The notes beneath the pieces were generated by a model. It saw only the letters and a list, made by a program, of their open reading frames with translations, searched no databases and was not told where the DNA came from. A DNA stretch of 59,293 nucleotides from Burkholderiales bacterium (GTDB taxonomy: Bacteria > Pseudomonadota > Gammaproteobacteria > Burkholderiales > Burkholderiaceae_C): assembly GCA_028868895.1 (NCBI GenBank), contig JAGWTP010000009.1, positions 1 through 59,293 on the forward strand, read 5' to 3'. Made by a program: the position numbers and the translations under genes. Of this stretch, positions 8,776 through 16,821 are shown piece after piece (positions within the stretch are counted from its first letter, which is position 1; each line of letters begins with the position of its first letter).

Positions 8776-9329
8776 AGCAGTGTCGAGATGACGATGGTGG
8801 CCAGCCCCGCGGAGGGGCCGGCGGTGGCGGCGCCGAGCCGGGCCTGCACCGCTGCCGGGGAATCGTCCCACTGCACCGTCACCGTGATCAGCGTGTTGTT
8901 GCTGAATGGCGCGGGGGCCGGCGCGGTGGTGATCGAGCCGGCGCCCGAGGGCAACTGGGCCACGTCCTGGGCCAGCCAGTACCAGGTGTCGTAGGCCGCG
9001 AGTTGTGCGGCGGTGCTGCACACCGCGGTGCTGCAGTCCGGGGTCGGTGCCGCAGGGATGACCGGTGCGCCGCTGCTGGGAATGTCGGTGATGGTGTAGT
9101 TGCCGGCCAGCGCGGCCTGGCGGTTCGCGCGTATCTTGTCGACCACGTTGTAGGCCGACTGCACCGCCTGCTGCTTCAGGATGCTCGAGGTGTTGGCCCG
9201 CGTCGAAACGAGCAGCAGCGAGACGATGCCCAGCATGCCGAAGGCCATCACGAGCAGCGCCACCAGCACTTCGATCATCGTGAAGCCCGACTCGCGGCGG
9301 GTTGGATTCTTCATCGCGCGTTGCCTCAT
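8772..9329 (-). CDS. pilV: PilV type IV pilus modification/minor pilin protein
   Basis: 185 residues. RRESG/FTMIEVLVALLVMAFGMLGIVSLLL carries the prepilin site, Glu5 and membrane helix; KQQAVQSAYNVVDKIRANRQA is the typical PilV continuation. Four cysteines in the middle (DCSTAVCST) may form disulphides. Start chosen at 9329 (MRQRAMKN) because that ATG overlaps the fimT stop as ATGA; the second ATG at 9314 is equally possible. Confidence 0.9.
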   Translation of the reverse strand: MRQRAMKNPTRRESGFTMIEVLVALLVMAFGMLGIVSLLLVSTRANTSSILKQQAVQSAYNVVDKIRANRQAALAGNYTITDIPSSGAPVIPAAPTPDCSTAVCSTAAQLAAYDTWYWLAQDVAQLPSGAGSITTAPAPAPFSNNTLITVTVQWDDSPAAVQARLGAATAGPSAGLATIVISTLL

Positions 9330-9958
9330 GGACAGGTGAGGGCGCCGCCCCAGACGGCCGCCGCGTTGGTCAGGCCGAGGCCGCCGGTCTGGCCAGCGAG
9401 CGCGAGGCCGGTCGCCTGCACCAGCACCGAGCGCGCGTAGTTCGCGCCGCGGCTGTCGCACAGCTTGAACTGGGCCACCGTGCCGGCGATCCCGCGCGAG
9501 TTGAAGCTCACGCTGGTGGCGCCATTGGGCGACGTGAGGGTCGGAGCGTTGGCCGCCAGGGTCCAGCTCTGCAGGATCGTTGCCGGCGAGGTGCCGGGGT
9601 TCTGCACCATCCATCCGGCGGCCCAGCTCGCTCCGCAGGTCGTCGAGTTGAAGGCGCCGACCGGGCACACCACGATGGTGGTGTTGCCGCTCAGCGCCGT
9701 GTTGCGGGCGTAGTTCAAGGCATTGAAGAACCCGTTCGCCGCAGCGGACATGCGGTTGTTGACCAGCATCGACCGGAACGAAGGAGCCGCCATCGACATC
9801 AGGATCGCCGCGATCGCGATCGTGACCATCAGCTCGATCAGCGTGAACCCGCCCGCGAGCCTGCCCCTGCGGGCGTCGGCCCGTTGGCGTGACGGCACAT
9901 TCCGGCGGTCCGCAGACGGATCGCTGCCATGCAGGGTGCGGGTCTTGGACATGTGCAT
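9326..9958 (-). CDS. fimT: FimT/GspH-family pseudopilin, first gene of the minor pilin operon
   Basis: 210 residues. A long basic leader (about 45 residues from MHMSKTRT) precedes G/FTLIELMVTIAIAAILMSMAAPSF, the class III signal with Glu5. The C-terminal domain shows GspH/FimT features (NALNYARNTALSGNTTIVVCP, SFNSRGIAG, LCDSRGANYARSVLV). FimT is linked to pilus priming and, in some species, DNA uptake. Starts ATG 9958 or 9952 both fit; no strong ribosome site is visible. It heads the six-gene operon, so the promoter should lie upstream of 9960. Confidence 0.9.
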   Translation of the reverse strand: MHMSKTRTLHGSDPSADRRNVPSRQRADARRGRLAGGFTLIELMVTIAIAAILMSMAAPSFRSMLVNNRMSAAANGFFNALNYARNTALSGNTTIVVCPVGAFNSTTCGASWAAGWMVQNPGTSPATILQSWTLAANAPTLTSPNGATSVSFNSRGIAGTVAQFKLCDSRGANYARSVLVQATGLALAGQTGGLGLTNAAAVWGGALTCP

Positions 9959-10213
9959 GCATTTTCGGCGCGCGCCCCGGCAAATGGAGGTCGCGACGCG
10001 GTGCCGACTGACGAACGGTTGCACAAAGGCACCGAACGGTCAGGAAGCGACGGATCCATCGCCGGGCGATGGCCGGAGCGTCGGCGTCCAGGCCGGCGAG
10101 ATCGCTGTCAAGCGTGCGAAATGCGCGCCGCATGGCGACGACTCAGCTTCTGGCCGGCGCGCCAGACCCGGCGCCTCGCCGACGTTGCCGCGAGCGCCCC
10201 GGCCGCGCCGGCG

Positions 10214-10450
10214 CTATGGCTGCAGATCGGCCAGCAACGAGGCCGCCAATGCCTCTTCGGCGATCGCCAGGCCGTGGCGCTGCATGGCCGGCGCCAGGGC
10301 GGCGTCCCATGACGCGGCGACCGGGTCACCGGCCAGATCGCGCTGCGTGTGCGGTGCATCGATGAAGGCGGCGCTGTAGTCGCCGAGATTGAAACGCCAC
10401 GGCTGGACGCCGCAGGCGCGGGTTGATGTGCAACTGGTGCCCGGCGCACC
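10214..10450 (-). pseudogene. Possible frameshifted remnant of a coding sequence
   Basis: The minus-strand frame ending at a TAG at 10214 has protein-like composition over its last ~60 codons (RFNLGDYSAAFIDAPHTQRD, AMQRHGLAIAEEALAASLL) but no plausible start close by. Just upstream the protein-like reading seems to move to another frame (HQLHINPRLRRPAVAF), as expected after a frameshift. I do not recognise the protein. It could be chance in GC-rich DNA. Confidence 0.25.
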
Positions 10451-10578
10451 GGTGAGGGGGGCGCGATGCCGCCAACCCCGCCGCGCCAGATGACGACCGT
10501 CGCCACGTGCCGACCGCACCATGCAGGCCCGCCGCCACTGCGCCACACCCGGGCACGATTCATGCGAAACGTGTGGTT

Positions 10579-10596
10579 GTATACCGATCAGTGCAC
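10579..10596 (+). promoter_or_regulatory. Putative GntR/FCD operator upstream of atzF (copy 1)
   Basis: GTATACCGA-TCA-GTGCAC, preceded by TTGT-like bases and ending 11 bases before the atzF start. The same element with a different three-base spacer occurs before the BMP transporter gene at 15619-15636. GTATAC cores are typical for FadR/FCD-type GntR operators (for example ExuR/UxuR sites contain GGTATACC), and a GntR/FCD gene lies between the two operons. Binding is inferred. Confidence 0.6.
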
Positions 10597-10607
10597 TCAA
10601 ACACCGC

Positions 10608-12464
10608 ATGGCCCCATCCCTTCCGTTGACGCTGCCGCAGTGGCGCCGCACCTACCGCGCGGGCGCCGCGCCGTTGCCACTGCTCGAAGCGCTGCGCCGG
10701 CGTCTGCCCGACGAGAGCCCGCCCGAGGCCTGGATCACGCTGATAGGGGCCGATGAACTGCGGGCCGCCGTGGCGGCTCTCGAAGCGCGTGCGGGACGGC
10801 ATGCCGACCGAGCAGCGGCCTTGCGGGCGATGCCACTGTTCGGCGTGCCGTTCGCGGTGAAGGACAACATCGACGTCGCCGGCCTGCCCACGACTGCGGC
10901 GTGCCCCGCGTTCGAGCGCAGCGTGCGGACGCATGCCCACGCAGTCGCGCGGCTCGTGCACGCGGGCGCAATTTGCATCGGCAAGACCAACCTGGACCAG
11001 TTCGCCACCGGTCTGGTGGGCACCCGTTCCCCGTACGGCCGGCCGAGCAGCACGTTCGCGGCCGAGCGCGTCAGCGGCGGCTCGAGTTCGGGGTCGGCGG
11101 TGGTGGTGTCGCGCGGCGACGTGCCGTTCGCGCTCGGCACCGACACGGCGGGCTCGGGCCGCGTGCCGGCCGGCTTCAACAACATCGTCGGCCTCAAGCC
11201 CACGCCAGGGCGGGTCGGCGGCTCCGGCGTGGTGCCGGCGTGCCGCAGCATCGACTGCGTCTGCGTGCTCGCGCTCACGGTGGCCGACGCGGCCGAGGTG
11301 CTGTCGGTCATCGAAGGGCCCGACCCGGCCGATGCCTACAGCGCGTTCCGTCTTGGTGCGGCGCGGCCCAGCGCAGTGCTTCGGGTGGGCGTGCCTGCCA
11401 TCCCGCTGTTCACGGGCGACGCCGGCTACGCGCCGGTGTTCGCGCAGGCGCTGGAGCGACTGCGCGGGCTCGGGCACAGCGTCGTGCCGCTCGACTTCGA
11501 GCCGCTATTCGACGTGGCCCGCTTGCTGTACGGCGGTCCCTGGGTGGCCGAACGCCACACGGTGGTGCAGGAACTTCTGGATCGCCAGCCGGACGCGCTC
11601 GATGCGAGCGTGCGCCGCGTGATCGAGGTCGCCACGTCGTTCAGCGCCACCGATGCCTTCCGTGCCCAGTATCGGTTGCGCGAGGCGCAACGCGATACCG
11701 CCGCGCTGTGGCGCCAGGTCGACATGCTGATGGTGCCCACCGCGCCTGGCCACCCGAAGCACACCGACATCGACGCCGACCCGCTGGGCGCGAACGCGCT
11801 GCTGGGTACCTACACCAACTTCGTCAACCTGCTCGGCTGGTGCGCGCTGGCACTGCCGGCCGGCTTCACCGGCAGCGGCCTGCCGTTCGGCGTGACCTTC
11901 ATCGCGCCAGGCGCGGCCGATGCCGCGCTGGCGCGGTTCGGCCGGGACTGGGAGGCGAGCGTCGCGCTGCCGCTCGGCGCCACCGGGCTCGGGTTCGATG
12001 CTGGCACCACGGACCCCACCCCCGACTGCCCCGTCGCATGGCCCGCCAGCCAGCCGACCCTGCCGATCGCAGTCGTCGGCGCGCACCTCAGCGGCCTGCC
12101 GCTGAACGGCCAGCTCACCGAGCGCGGCGCCACGCTGCGCGAGGCCACGCACACGGCGCCTTTCTACCGCCTGTACGCGCTGCCGGCGACCACACCGGCC
12201 AAACCCGGCCTGGTGCGCGTGAGCGGCTACGAGAGCGGCGCGCCGATCGCGATCGAGGTCTGGGATCTGCCGCTGGAGGCGGTCGGCTCCTTCCTTGCGT
12301 CGATCCCGCCGCCGCTCGGCCTGGGCAGCATCGAACTGGCCGACGGCCGCTGGGTGCATGGCTTCCTGTGCGAGGCGCACGCGCTGACGCAGGCCCGCGA
12401 CGTCACCGCCCACGGCGGCTGGCGCGCGTACCTGCAGGCCGTGGGCGCGGCGGCACCGGCATGA
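10608..12464 (+). CDS. atzF: Allophanate hydrolase AtzF
   Basis: Cytoplasmic enzyme hydrolysing allophanate to ammonium and CO2, the last step of biuret, cyanuric acid and some urea routes. 618 residues. N-terminal amidase-signature domain with Ser-cisSer-Lys triad at K85 (VPFAVKDN), S159 (SGGSSSGSA) and S183 (GTDTAGSGR), spaced as in characterised AtzF (98 and 24 residues). The C-terminal allophanate hydrolase domain (VVGAHLSGLPLNGQL; YESGAPIAIEVWDLP; GSIELADGRWVHGFLCEAHAL) is present, so the protein is complete. ATG 10608 begins MAPSLPLTLPQWR. Its stop overlaps the next small ORF (ATGA). No urea carboxylase gene is nearby, which argues for a biuret-type source of allophanate. Confidence 0.95.
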   Translation: MAPSLPLTLPQWRRTYRAGAAPLPLLEALRRRLPDESPPEAWITLIGADELRAAVAALEARAGRHADRAAALRAMPLFGVPFAVKDNIDVAGLPTTAACPAFERSVRTHAHAVARLVHAGAICIGKTNLDQFATGLVGTRSPYGRPSSTFAAERVSGGSSSGSAVVVSRGDVPFALGTDTAGSGRVPAGFNNIVGLKPTPGRVGGSGVVPACRSIDCVCVLALTVADAAEVLSVIEGPDPADAYSAFRLGAARPSAVLRVGVPAIPLFTGDAGYAPVFAQALERLRGLGHSVVPLDFEPLFDVARLLYGGPWVAERHTVVQELLDRQPDALDASVRRVIEVATSFSATDAFRAQYRLREAQRDTAALWRQVDMLMVPTAPGHPKHTDIDADPLGANALLGTYTNFVNLLGWCALALPAGFTGSGLPFGVTFIAPGAADAALARFGRDWEASVALPLGATGLGFDAGTTDPTPDCPVAWPASQPTLPIAVVGAHLSGLPLNGQLTERGATLREATHTAPFYRLYALPATTPAKPGLVRVSGYESGAPIAIEVWDLPLEAVGSFLASIPPPLGLGSIELADGRWVHGFLCEAHALTQARDVTAHGGWRAYLQAVGAAAPA

Positions 12465-12715
12465 CGCGCGCAGGCCGCGGGTGCGACGTCTTGTTGCAGA
12501 CCGGCACCACGGCGCGGCTCGTCCCGCGCGACCTCGAAGCAGCCGTCTGCCTCGCTGGCAAGGAGCCGCTGCCGACGAAACGGCCGACGCGGGTGGCCGA
12601 GATCCGGCTCGACGCCGGTGCACGCGCGCGCAGCGTGGACACCTTGTCCGAATCCGGCTTCGTGGCGGCAAGTGCGCGCAGCCTCGAGACCTTCCGGCGC
12701 GAAGTGCGGCGCTGA
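12461..12715 (+). CDS. Unknown small protein translationally coupled to atzF
   Basis: 84 residues, starting at an ATG that overlaps the atzF stop (ATGA) and ending 22 bases before atzG. GC3-rich codon use matches its neighbours. The sequence begins MTRAGRGCDVLLQTGTTARL and later has RPTRVAEIRLDAGARARSVD; it is basic, with no signal peptide or membrane segment. I recognise no domain. Position inside the atzF-atzG-atzE run suggests a role in the same pathway, such as an accessory or regulatory subunit. It may also be a degenerate or chance ORF; no ribosome site other than coupling is visible. Confidence 0.5.
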   Translation: MTRAGRGCDVLLQTGTTARLVPRDLEAAVCLAGKEPLPTKRPTRVAEIRLDAGARARSVDTLSESGFVAASARSLETFRREVRR

Positions 12716-12737
12716 CGACATGCAAGGCATGCTCCCG

Positions 12738-12947
12738 ATGACCCCTGCCCAGATCGAGGCCTATGTGGACGCGGCCGCCGCCGTGCTGCAATTGCCGCTC
12801 GCCGCCGAGCACCGCCCGGGCGTGCTGAACTACTTTGCGCTGGCCGCGAGCATGGCCGCGCTGGTGGGCGCGCATCCGTTGACGATCACCGACGACCCGG
12901 CCGGGTCGTTCGTGCCGGTGGCGCCGGCCGACGGCAGGCGCGCATGA
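12738..12947 (+). CDS. atzG: AtzG-like small subunit of 1-carboxybiuret hydrolase (DUF4089)
   Basis: 69 residues beginning MTPAQIEAYVDAAAAVLQLPL, the DUF4089 pattern. AtzG binds AtzE and is required for its folding and activity in the AtzEG amidase. The stop overlaps the atzE start (ATGA), as expected for subunits made in fixed ratio. ATG 12738 chosen because an AAGG lies about 10 bases upstream and the family begins this way; in-frame ATGs at 12720 and 12729 are alternatives. Confidence 0.85.
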   Translation: MTPAQIEAYVDAAAAVLQLPLAAEHRPGVLNYFALAASMAALVGAHPLTITDDPAGSFVPVAPADGRRA

Positions 12948-14356
12948 GTGCCGAGCGCTTGCTGCAGGGCAGCGCCGCCGCGATGGCGTCGGCCGTGCGC
13001 AACGGCGCTGTCAGCGCGAGCGAACTCGTGCGCGCGAGCCTGGCGCGCATTGCGCAGACCGACGAACGCGTCAACGCCTTCACCGATGTGACCGAGCACC
13101 GTGCGCTACGGACCGCCGCTGCCCTCGACGCGCGCTTGGCCGCAGGCGATCCGACCGCGCACGCGCTGCTGCTGCCCGGCGTGCCGTTCGCGGTGAAGAA
13201 CCTGTTTGACGTGGCCGGCATCACCACGCTGGCCGGCTCGAAGATCGAACGCGGCCGGCCCGCCGCCGCGCACGACGCGCCACTGGTCGCGCGCCTGCAG
13301 TCCGCCGGTGCAGTGCTGGTGGGCGCGCTGAACATGGACGAATACGCCTACGGCTTCACGACCGAGAACTCGCACGAAGGTCCGTGCCGCAACCCGCACG
13401 ACCTCGCGCGCATCGCCGGCGGGTCGTCGGGCGGCTCGGCGGCGGCGGTCGCGGCCGGCCAGGTGCCGATCACGCTCGGTTCGGACACGAACGGCTCGAT
13501 CCGCGTGCCGGCCTCGCTGTGCGGCACCTTCGGGCTCAAGCCCACCTACGGCCGGTTGCCGCGCCATGGCAGCTACCCGTTCGTCGCCAGCTTCGACCAC
13601 CTCGGGCCGTTCGCACGCAGCCCGCTCGACCTGGCGCTGGTCTATGACGCGGTGCAGGGCTTCGATGCGCGCGACCCGGGCTGCGTGGCGCGGCCCGTCG
13701 AGCCCACGGCCGATGGGCTCGCGCTCGGCATCGGCGGGCTGCGCATCGCCACGCTCGGCGGCTACTTCACCGCCAATGCCGGCCCCGAAGCGCGCGCGGC
13801 GCTCGAGCGCGTTGCCGACGCGCTGGAAGCGGTTCGGGCGATCGAACTGCCCGAGGTGGCGCGGGCGCGCGCCGCGGCATTCGTCATCAGCAACGCCGAA
13901 GGTGCGGCGTTGCACTTGCCCGACCTGCGCACCCGTGCCGGCGATTTCGAGCCGCTCTCGCGCGACCGCTTCCTGGCGGGCGCGCTGCTGCCGGCCGCGT
14001 GGGTGCAGCAAGCGCAGCGCGTGCGCCGCTGGTTCGCGCTGCGCGTGGCCGAAGTGTTCGAGGAGGTCGACGTTCTGCTCGCACCGGCCACGCCGTGCGC
14101 GGCCCCACCGATCGGCACCGAGTGGATCGAGGTCAACGGCCAGCGCCTGCCCGCGCGGCCCAGCATGGGCCTGCTGACGCAGCCGATCTCGTGCATCGGC
14201 CTGCCGGTGTGCGCGGTGCCGGTGAGGGGGGCGCACGGGTCGCTGCCGATCGGCGTGCAGGTGATCACCGCGCCGTGGCGCGAAGACCTGGCGTTGCGCG
14301 TTGCGCACCATCTGCACGCGAGTGGTGTGACGATGTCGAAAGTGGCCGTGCTGTGA
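12944..14356 (+). CDS. atzE: AtzE-like amidase, 1-carboxybiuret hydrolase catalytic subunit
   Basis: 470-residue amidase-signature enzyme. K85 ([11 protein letters not shown]), S161 (AGGSSGGSA) and S185 ([11 protein letters not shown]) form the Ser-cisSer-Lys triad with standard spacing. AtzE with AtzG removes ammonia from 1-carboxybiuret to give allophanate-type product for AtzF. The coupled DUF4089 gene before and AtzH-like gene after make AtzE a firmer call than GatA or a general amidase. In cyanuric acid degraders the substrate comes from AtzD, absent here, so another source of carboxybiuret, such as triuret hydrolysis, is likely (inference). Confidence 0.9.
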   Translation: MSAERLLQGSAAAMASAVRNGAVSASELVRASLARIAQTDERVNAFTDVTEHRALRTAAALDARLAAGDPTAHALLLPGVPFAVKNLFDVAGITTLAGSKIERGRPAAAHDAPLVARLQSAGAVLVGALNMDEYAYGFTTENSHEGPCRNPHDLARIAGGSSGGSAAAVAAGQVPITLGSDTNGSIRVPASLCGTFGLKPTYGRLPRHGSYPFVASFDHLGPFARSPLDLALVYDAVQGFDARDPGCVARPVEPTADGLALGIGGLRIATLGGYFTANAGPEARAALERVADALEAVRAIELPEVARARAAAFVISNAEGAALHLPDLRTRAGDFEPLSRDRFLAGALLPAAWVQQAQRVRRWFALRVAEVFEEVDVLLAPATPCAAPPIGTEWIEVNGQRLPARPSMGLLTQPISCIGLPVCAVPVRGAHGSLPIGVQVITAPWREDLALRVAHHLHASGVTMSKVAVL

Positions 14357-14739
14357 CGAACGCCGACATCAACCGCCCCGAGGTGCTCGCCGAGGTGAGC
14401 GCCGTGTTCGCGCGCTACGAAGATGCGCTGGTCCACAACCGGGTCGAGGTGCTCGACGAGCTGTTCTGGGACTCGGCGCTCACGGTGCGTTACGGTGCCG
14501 CCGAGAACCTGTGCGGCATCGAGGCGATCCGCGCGTTTCGCGCCGCGCGGCCGGCGGTCGGCCTGGCGCGTCGTCTGTCGAACACCGTGATCACCACCTA
14601 CGGCCGCGACTTCGCCACCGTGATGACCGAGTTCCACCGCGACCGCAGTGCGCGCGTGGGCCGGCAGAGCCAGACCTGGGTGCGCATGCCGCAGGGCTGG
14701 CGCGTGGTGGCGGCGCACGTCAGCTTGATCGACCTGTGA
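14353..14739 (+). CDS. atzH: AtzH-like NTF2-fold protein (DUF3225)
   Basis: 128 residues from a GTG overlapping the atzE stop (GTGA). The pattern ([51 protein letters not shown]) is a SnoaL/NTF2-like cone fold of the DUF3225 family, which includes AtzH and HpxZ. AtzH genes cluster with atzE/atzG; the exact role (accessory protein or an amidase-like step on a carboxybiuret intermediate) is not settled to my knowledge. Tight coupling supports action in the same pathway. Confidence 0.85.
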   Translation: MTNADINRPEVLAEVSAVFARYEDALVHNRVEVLDELFWDSALTVRYGAAENLCGIEAIRAFRAARPAVGLARRLSNTVITTYGRDFATVMTEFHRDRSARVGRQSQTWVRMPQGWRVVAAHVSLIDL

Positions 14740-14790
14740 CGATGCGTGCGCAGGCCCCGTCGGCTCGGCGCCACGGCGTGGCTCGTTAAC

Positions 14791-15498
14791 ATGATCGCGA
14801 TGACCGCGACGCCCCCCCTGCCCACCGCCCGCGCCAACCTGGCCGCGCAGGTGTACGCGACGCTGAAGGACGAGATTCACGACTTCAAACTGGTGGCGGG
14901 CGACCGTTTTTCAGAGGCCGAACTCGGCCACCGCTTGGGCGTGAGCCGCACGCCGGTGCGCGAGGCGCTGTTCAGGCTGCGCGCCGAAGGCTTTCTGGAG
15001 CTCGAACCCAAGCTCGGCTGGTTCGTGCGACCGATCGACTTCGCCCGCCTCGAGCAGCTCTACGACCTGCGCATCGTGCTCGAACTGGCGAGCGTGCTGC
15101 GCCTGTGTGCCCGCACCGAAGAGCCGCCCGAACTCGACGCATTGAAGCGCATCTGGCTGGTGCCGGTGGCCGAGCGGCTCGACGACGCGCGACAGGTCGG
15201 TGCGAACGACGAGCAATTTCACGCCACTCTGGTGCGCGCCGCCGGCAACGCCGAGACGGCGCGCGTGCACTGGGACGTGACCGAGCGCATTCGCATCATT
15301 CGCCGGCTCGACTTCACGCGGCCCGACCGCATCGAGGCCACCTACGCCGAGCACGCCAAGATCCTGCGCGCGGTGATCCAGCGAAAGGCCGACCAGGCCC
15401 AGTTGCTGCTGAAGAGCCACATCGACCAGAGCAAGGTCGAGGTGCGCAAGATCACGCTGCACACGCTGCACGAGGCGAGGTCTCGGCTGGCGAAATGA
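14791..15498 (+). CDS. GntR-family regulator with FCD effector domain
   Basis: 235 residues. The N-terminal winged helix has YATLKDEIHDFKLVAGDRF and the recognition region LGHRLGVSRTPVREALFRL; the C-terminal all-helical FCD domain has metal-ligand-like residues (DEQFHATLV, and EHAKILRAVI with SHI). Start at ATG 14791 (ATG 14800 also possible). Located between the amidase half and the transporter half of the cluster, each preceded by the same GTATACCGA-N3-GTGCAC element, so it is the best candidate for their regulator. Effector unknown; biuret, allophanate or a nitrogen signal is speculation. Confidence 0.9.
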   Translation: MIAMTATPPLPTARANLAAQVYATLKDEIHDFKLVAGDRFSEAELGHRLGVSRTPVREALFRLRAEGFLELEPKLGWFVRPIDFARLEQLYDLRIVLELASVLRLCARTEEPPELDALKRIWLVPVAERLDDARQVGANDEQFHATLVRAAGNAETARVHWDVTERIRIIRRLDFTRPDRIEATYAEHAKILRAVIQRKADQAQLLLKSHIDQSKVEVRKITLHTLHEARSRLAK

Positions 15499-15504
15499 GG
15501 TCCC

Positions 15505-15528
15505 TCGGCCGCTGAGTACAGCGGCCGA
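15505..15528 (+). terminator. Hairpin after the GntR gene
   Basis: Perfect 10-bp stem TCGGCCGCTG / CAGCGGCCGA with a 4-base loop, starting 6 bases after the stop codon. No T tract follows, so termination may be weak or factor-assisted. A second inverted repeat, CCGGTTCG at 15548-15555 with CGAACCGG at 15571-15578, lies downstream. Confidence 0.55.
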
Positions 15529-15618
15529 TCCCCCGAGGGGAGGCGCGCCGGTTCGGGGCGGCCCGGCGCTCGAACCGGGCGCCGCCCGGCAGGCACGCGT
15601 TTTGCTGAATCCTTGTCG

Positions 15619-15636
15619 GTATACCGAGGCGTGCAC
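15619..15636 (+). promoter_or_regulatory. Putative GntR/FCD operator upstream of the BMP transporter gene (copy 2)
   Basis: GTATACCGA-GGC-GTGCAC; the core is the perfect palindrome CGGTATACCG at 15617-15626. It matches the element before atzF at 10579-10596 in 15 of 18 positions, the differences being confined to the 3-base spacer, and both are followed by an A-rich CAAA. It ends 39 bases before the BMP gene start. Confidence 0.65.
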
Positions 15637-15675
15637 CAAAGTGCGCCGTGGCCCCCAACCTCGCGGAGAAACCTC

Positions 15676-16797
15676 ATGACGCTGCCTTCCGACGCCTCGC
15701 GCCGCCGCCACCTGGCGCAACTGTCTGCCCTGTCGCTTGTCTCGTTGTCGCCGTGGGCGATTCGCCGCGCCGCGGCGCAGACGCCGCTGACGGTGGGCGT
15801 GATCTACGTCGGCCCGCGCGACGACTTCGGCTACAACCAGGCGCAGGCTGCTGCGGCGGCCGAGGCGAAGAAGTTGCCCGGCATCAAGGTGGTCGAGGAA
15901 GAGAACGTGCCCGAGACCGCGGCCGTCACGAAAACCATGACCGGCATGATCAAGCAAGACGGCGCGAGGCTGCTGTTCCCGACCTCGTTCGGGTACTTCG
16001 ACCCGTACATGATCGCGCTCGCACTGAAGGAGCCCGAGGTGCGCTTCTCGCACTGCGGTGGTCTGTGGACGGCGGCCAAGGACCCGAAGAACACCGGCAG
16101 CTACTTCGGCTACATCGACGAGTGCCAGTACCTGAACGGCGTGATCGCCGGCCACATGACCAAGAGCAAGAAGCTCGGCTTCGTCGCCGCCAAGCCGATC
16201 CCGCAGGTGCTGCGCAACATCAACGCATTCACGATGGGGGCGCGCTCGGTCGACCCGTCGATCACGACCACCGTGATCTTCACCGGCGAGTGGTCGATGC
16301 CGGTCAAGGAGGCCGAGGCCACCAACAGCCTGGCCGACCAAGGCGCCGACGTTTTAACGATGCACGTCGACAGCCCGAAGGTGGTCGTCGAGACCGCTGC
16401 CAAGCGCGGCCGACAAGTCTGTGGCTACCACGTCAGCCAGGCCAAGCTGGCACCGGCGGCGTACCTCACCGGCGCCGAGTGGAACTGGTGGAGCGCCTAC
16501 AAGACCATCATCGACGCGGCGCAGACCGGCAAGCCGCACCCGAACTTCCTGCGCGGCGGGCTGAAGGACGGCTACGTGAAGATGTCGCCGTACGGCGCGA
16601 TGGTCCCTGAAGCCGCGCGCAAGAACGCCGACGACATCAAGTCGAAGATGATCGCGGGCGGCTTCGACATTTTCCGCGGCGCCCTGAAGGACAACAAGGG
16701 CGCGGTCGTGATCCCGGCCGGCAAGACGCTGAAGCAGACCGATCTCGAGCTCGAGAAGATGAACTACCTGGTCGAAGGCGTGATCGGCTCGGCCTGA
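15676..16797 (+). CDS. BMP-family ABC transporter substrate-binding protein
   Basis: 373 residues. The signal region DASRRRHLAQLSALSLVSL ends with AAAQT near residue 36; the RRR could mean Tat or ordinary Sec export. The mature part follows the BMP/PnrA-type fold (VGVIYVGPRDDFGYNQAQAAAA, GYIDECQYLNGVIAGHMTKSKKLGFVAA, ADVLTMHVDSPKVV). BMP proteins usually bind nucleosides or similar small heterocycles. Two permeases and a double ATPase in the same run complete the importer. Linkage to BiuH, AtzE and AtzF suggests uptake of biuret, triuret or a related compound; the ligand is inferred. Confidence 0.92.
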   Translation: MTLPSDASRRRHLAQLSALSLVSLSPWAIRRAAAQTPLTVGVIYVGPRDDFGYNQAQAAAAAEAKKLPGIKVVEEENVPETAAVTKTMTGMIKQDGARLLFPTSFGYFDPYMIALALKEPEVRFSHCGGLWTAAKDPKNTGSYFGYIDECQYLNGVIAGHMTKSKKLGFVAAKPIPQVLRNINAFTMGARSVDPSITTTVIFTGEWSMPVKEAEATNSLADQGADVLTMHVDSPKVVVETAAKRGRQVCGYHVSQAKLAPAAYLTGAEWNWWSAYKTIIDAAQTGKPHPNFLRGGLKDGYVKMSPYGAMVPEAARKNADDIKSKMIAGGFDIFRGALKDNKGAVVIPAGKTLKQTDLELEKMNYLVEGVIGSA

Positions 16798-16821
16798 TGC
16801 CGTCGCGCACCGCCTCGGTCC

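Larger units (their letters stand above)
10025..10607. other. 583-bp intergenic region between divergent pilus and atzF operons
   Basis: No intact gene seen. It should hold the promoters of both divergent operons. The only features I can support are the doubtful coding remnant at 10214-10450 and the regulatory element at 10579-10596. The remaining frames have compositions of chance ORFs. Confidence 0.5.

Noticed and set aside
12366-12381. TGTGCGAGGCGCAC inverted repeat near the atzF end
   Set aside because: Encodes the conserved LCEAHAL motif and has a 3-base spacer, unlike the intergenic sites.
15499-15675. Possible riboswitch (for example guanidine type) before the BMP gene
   Set aside because: Two GC-rich hairpins are present but I see no conserved riboswitch core; the palindromic operator explains the control better.
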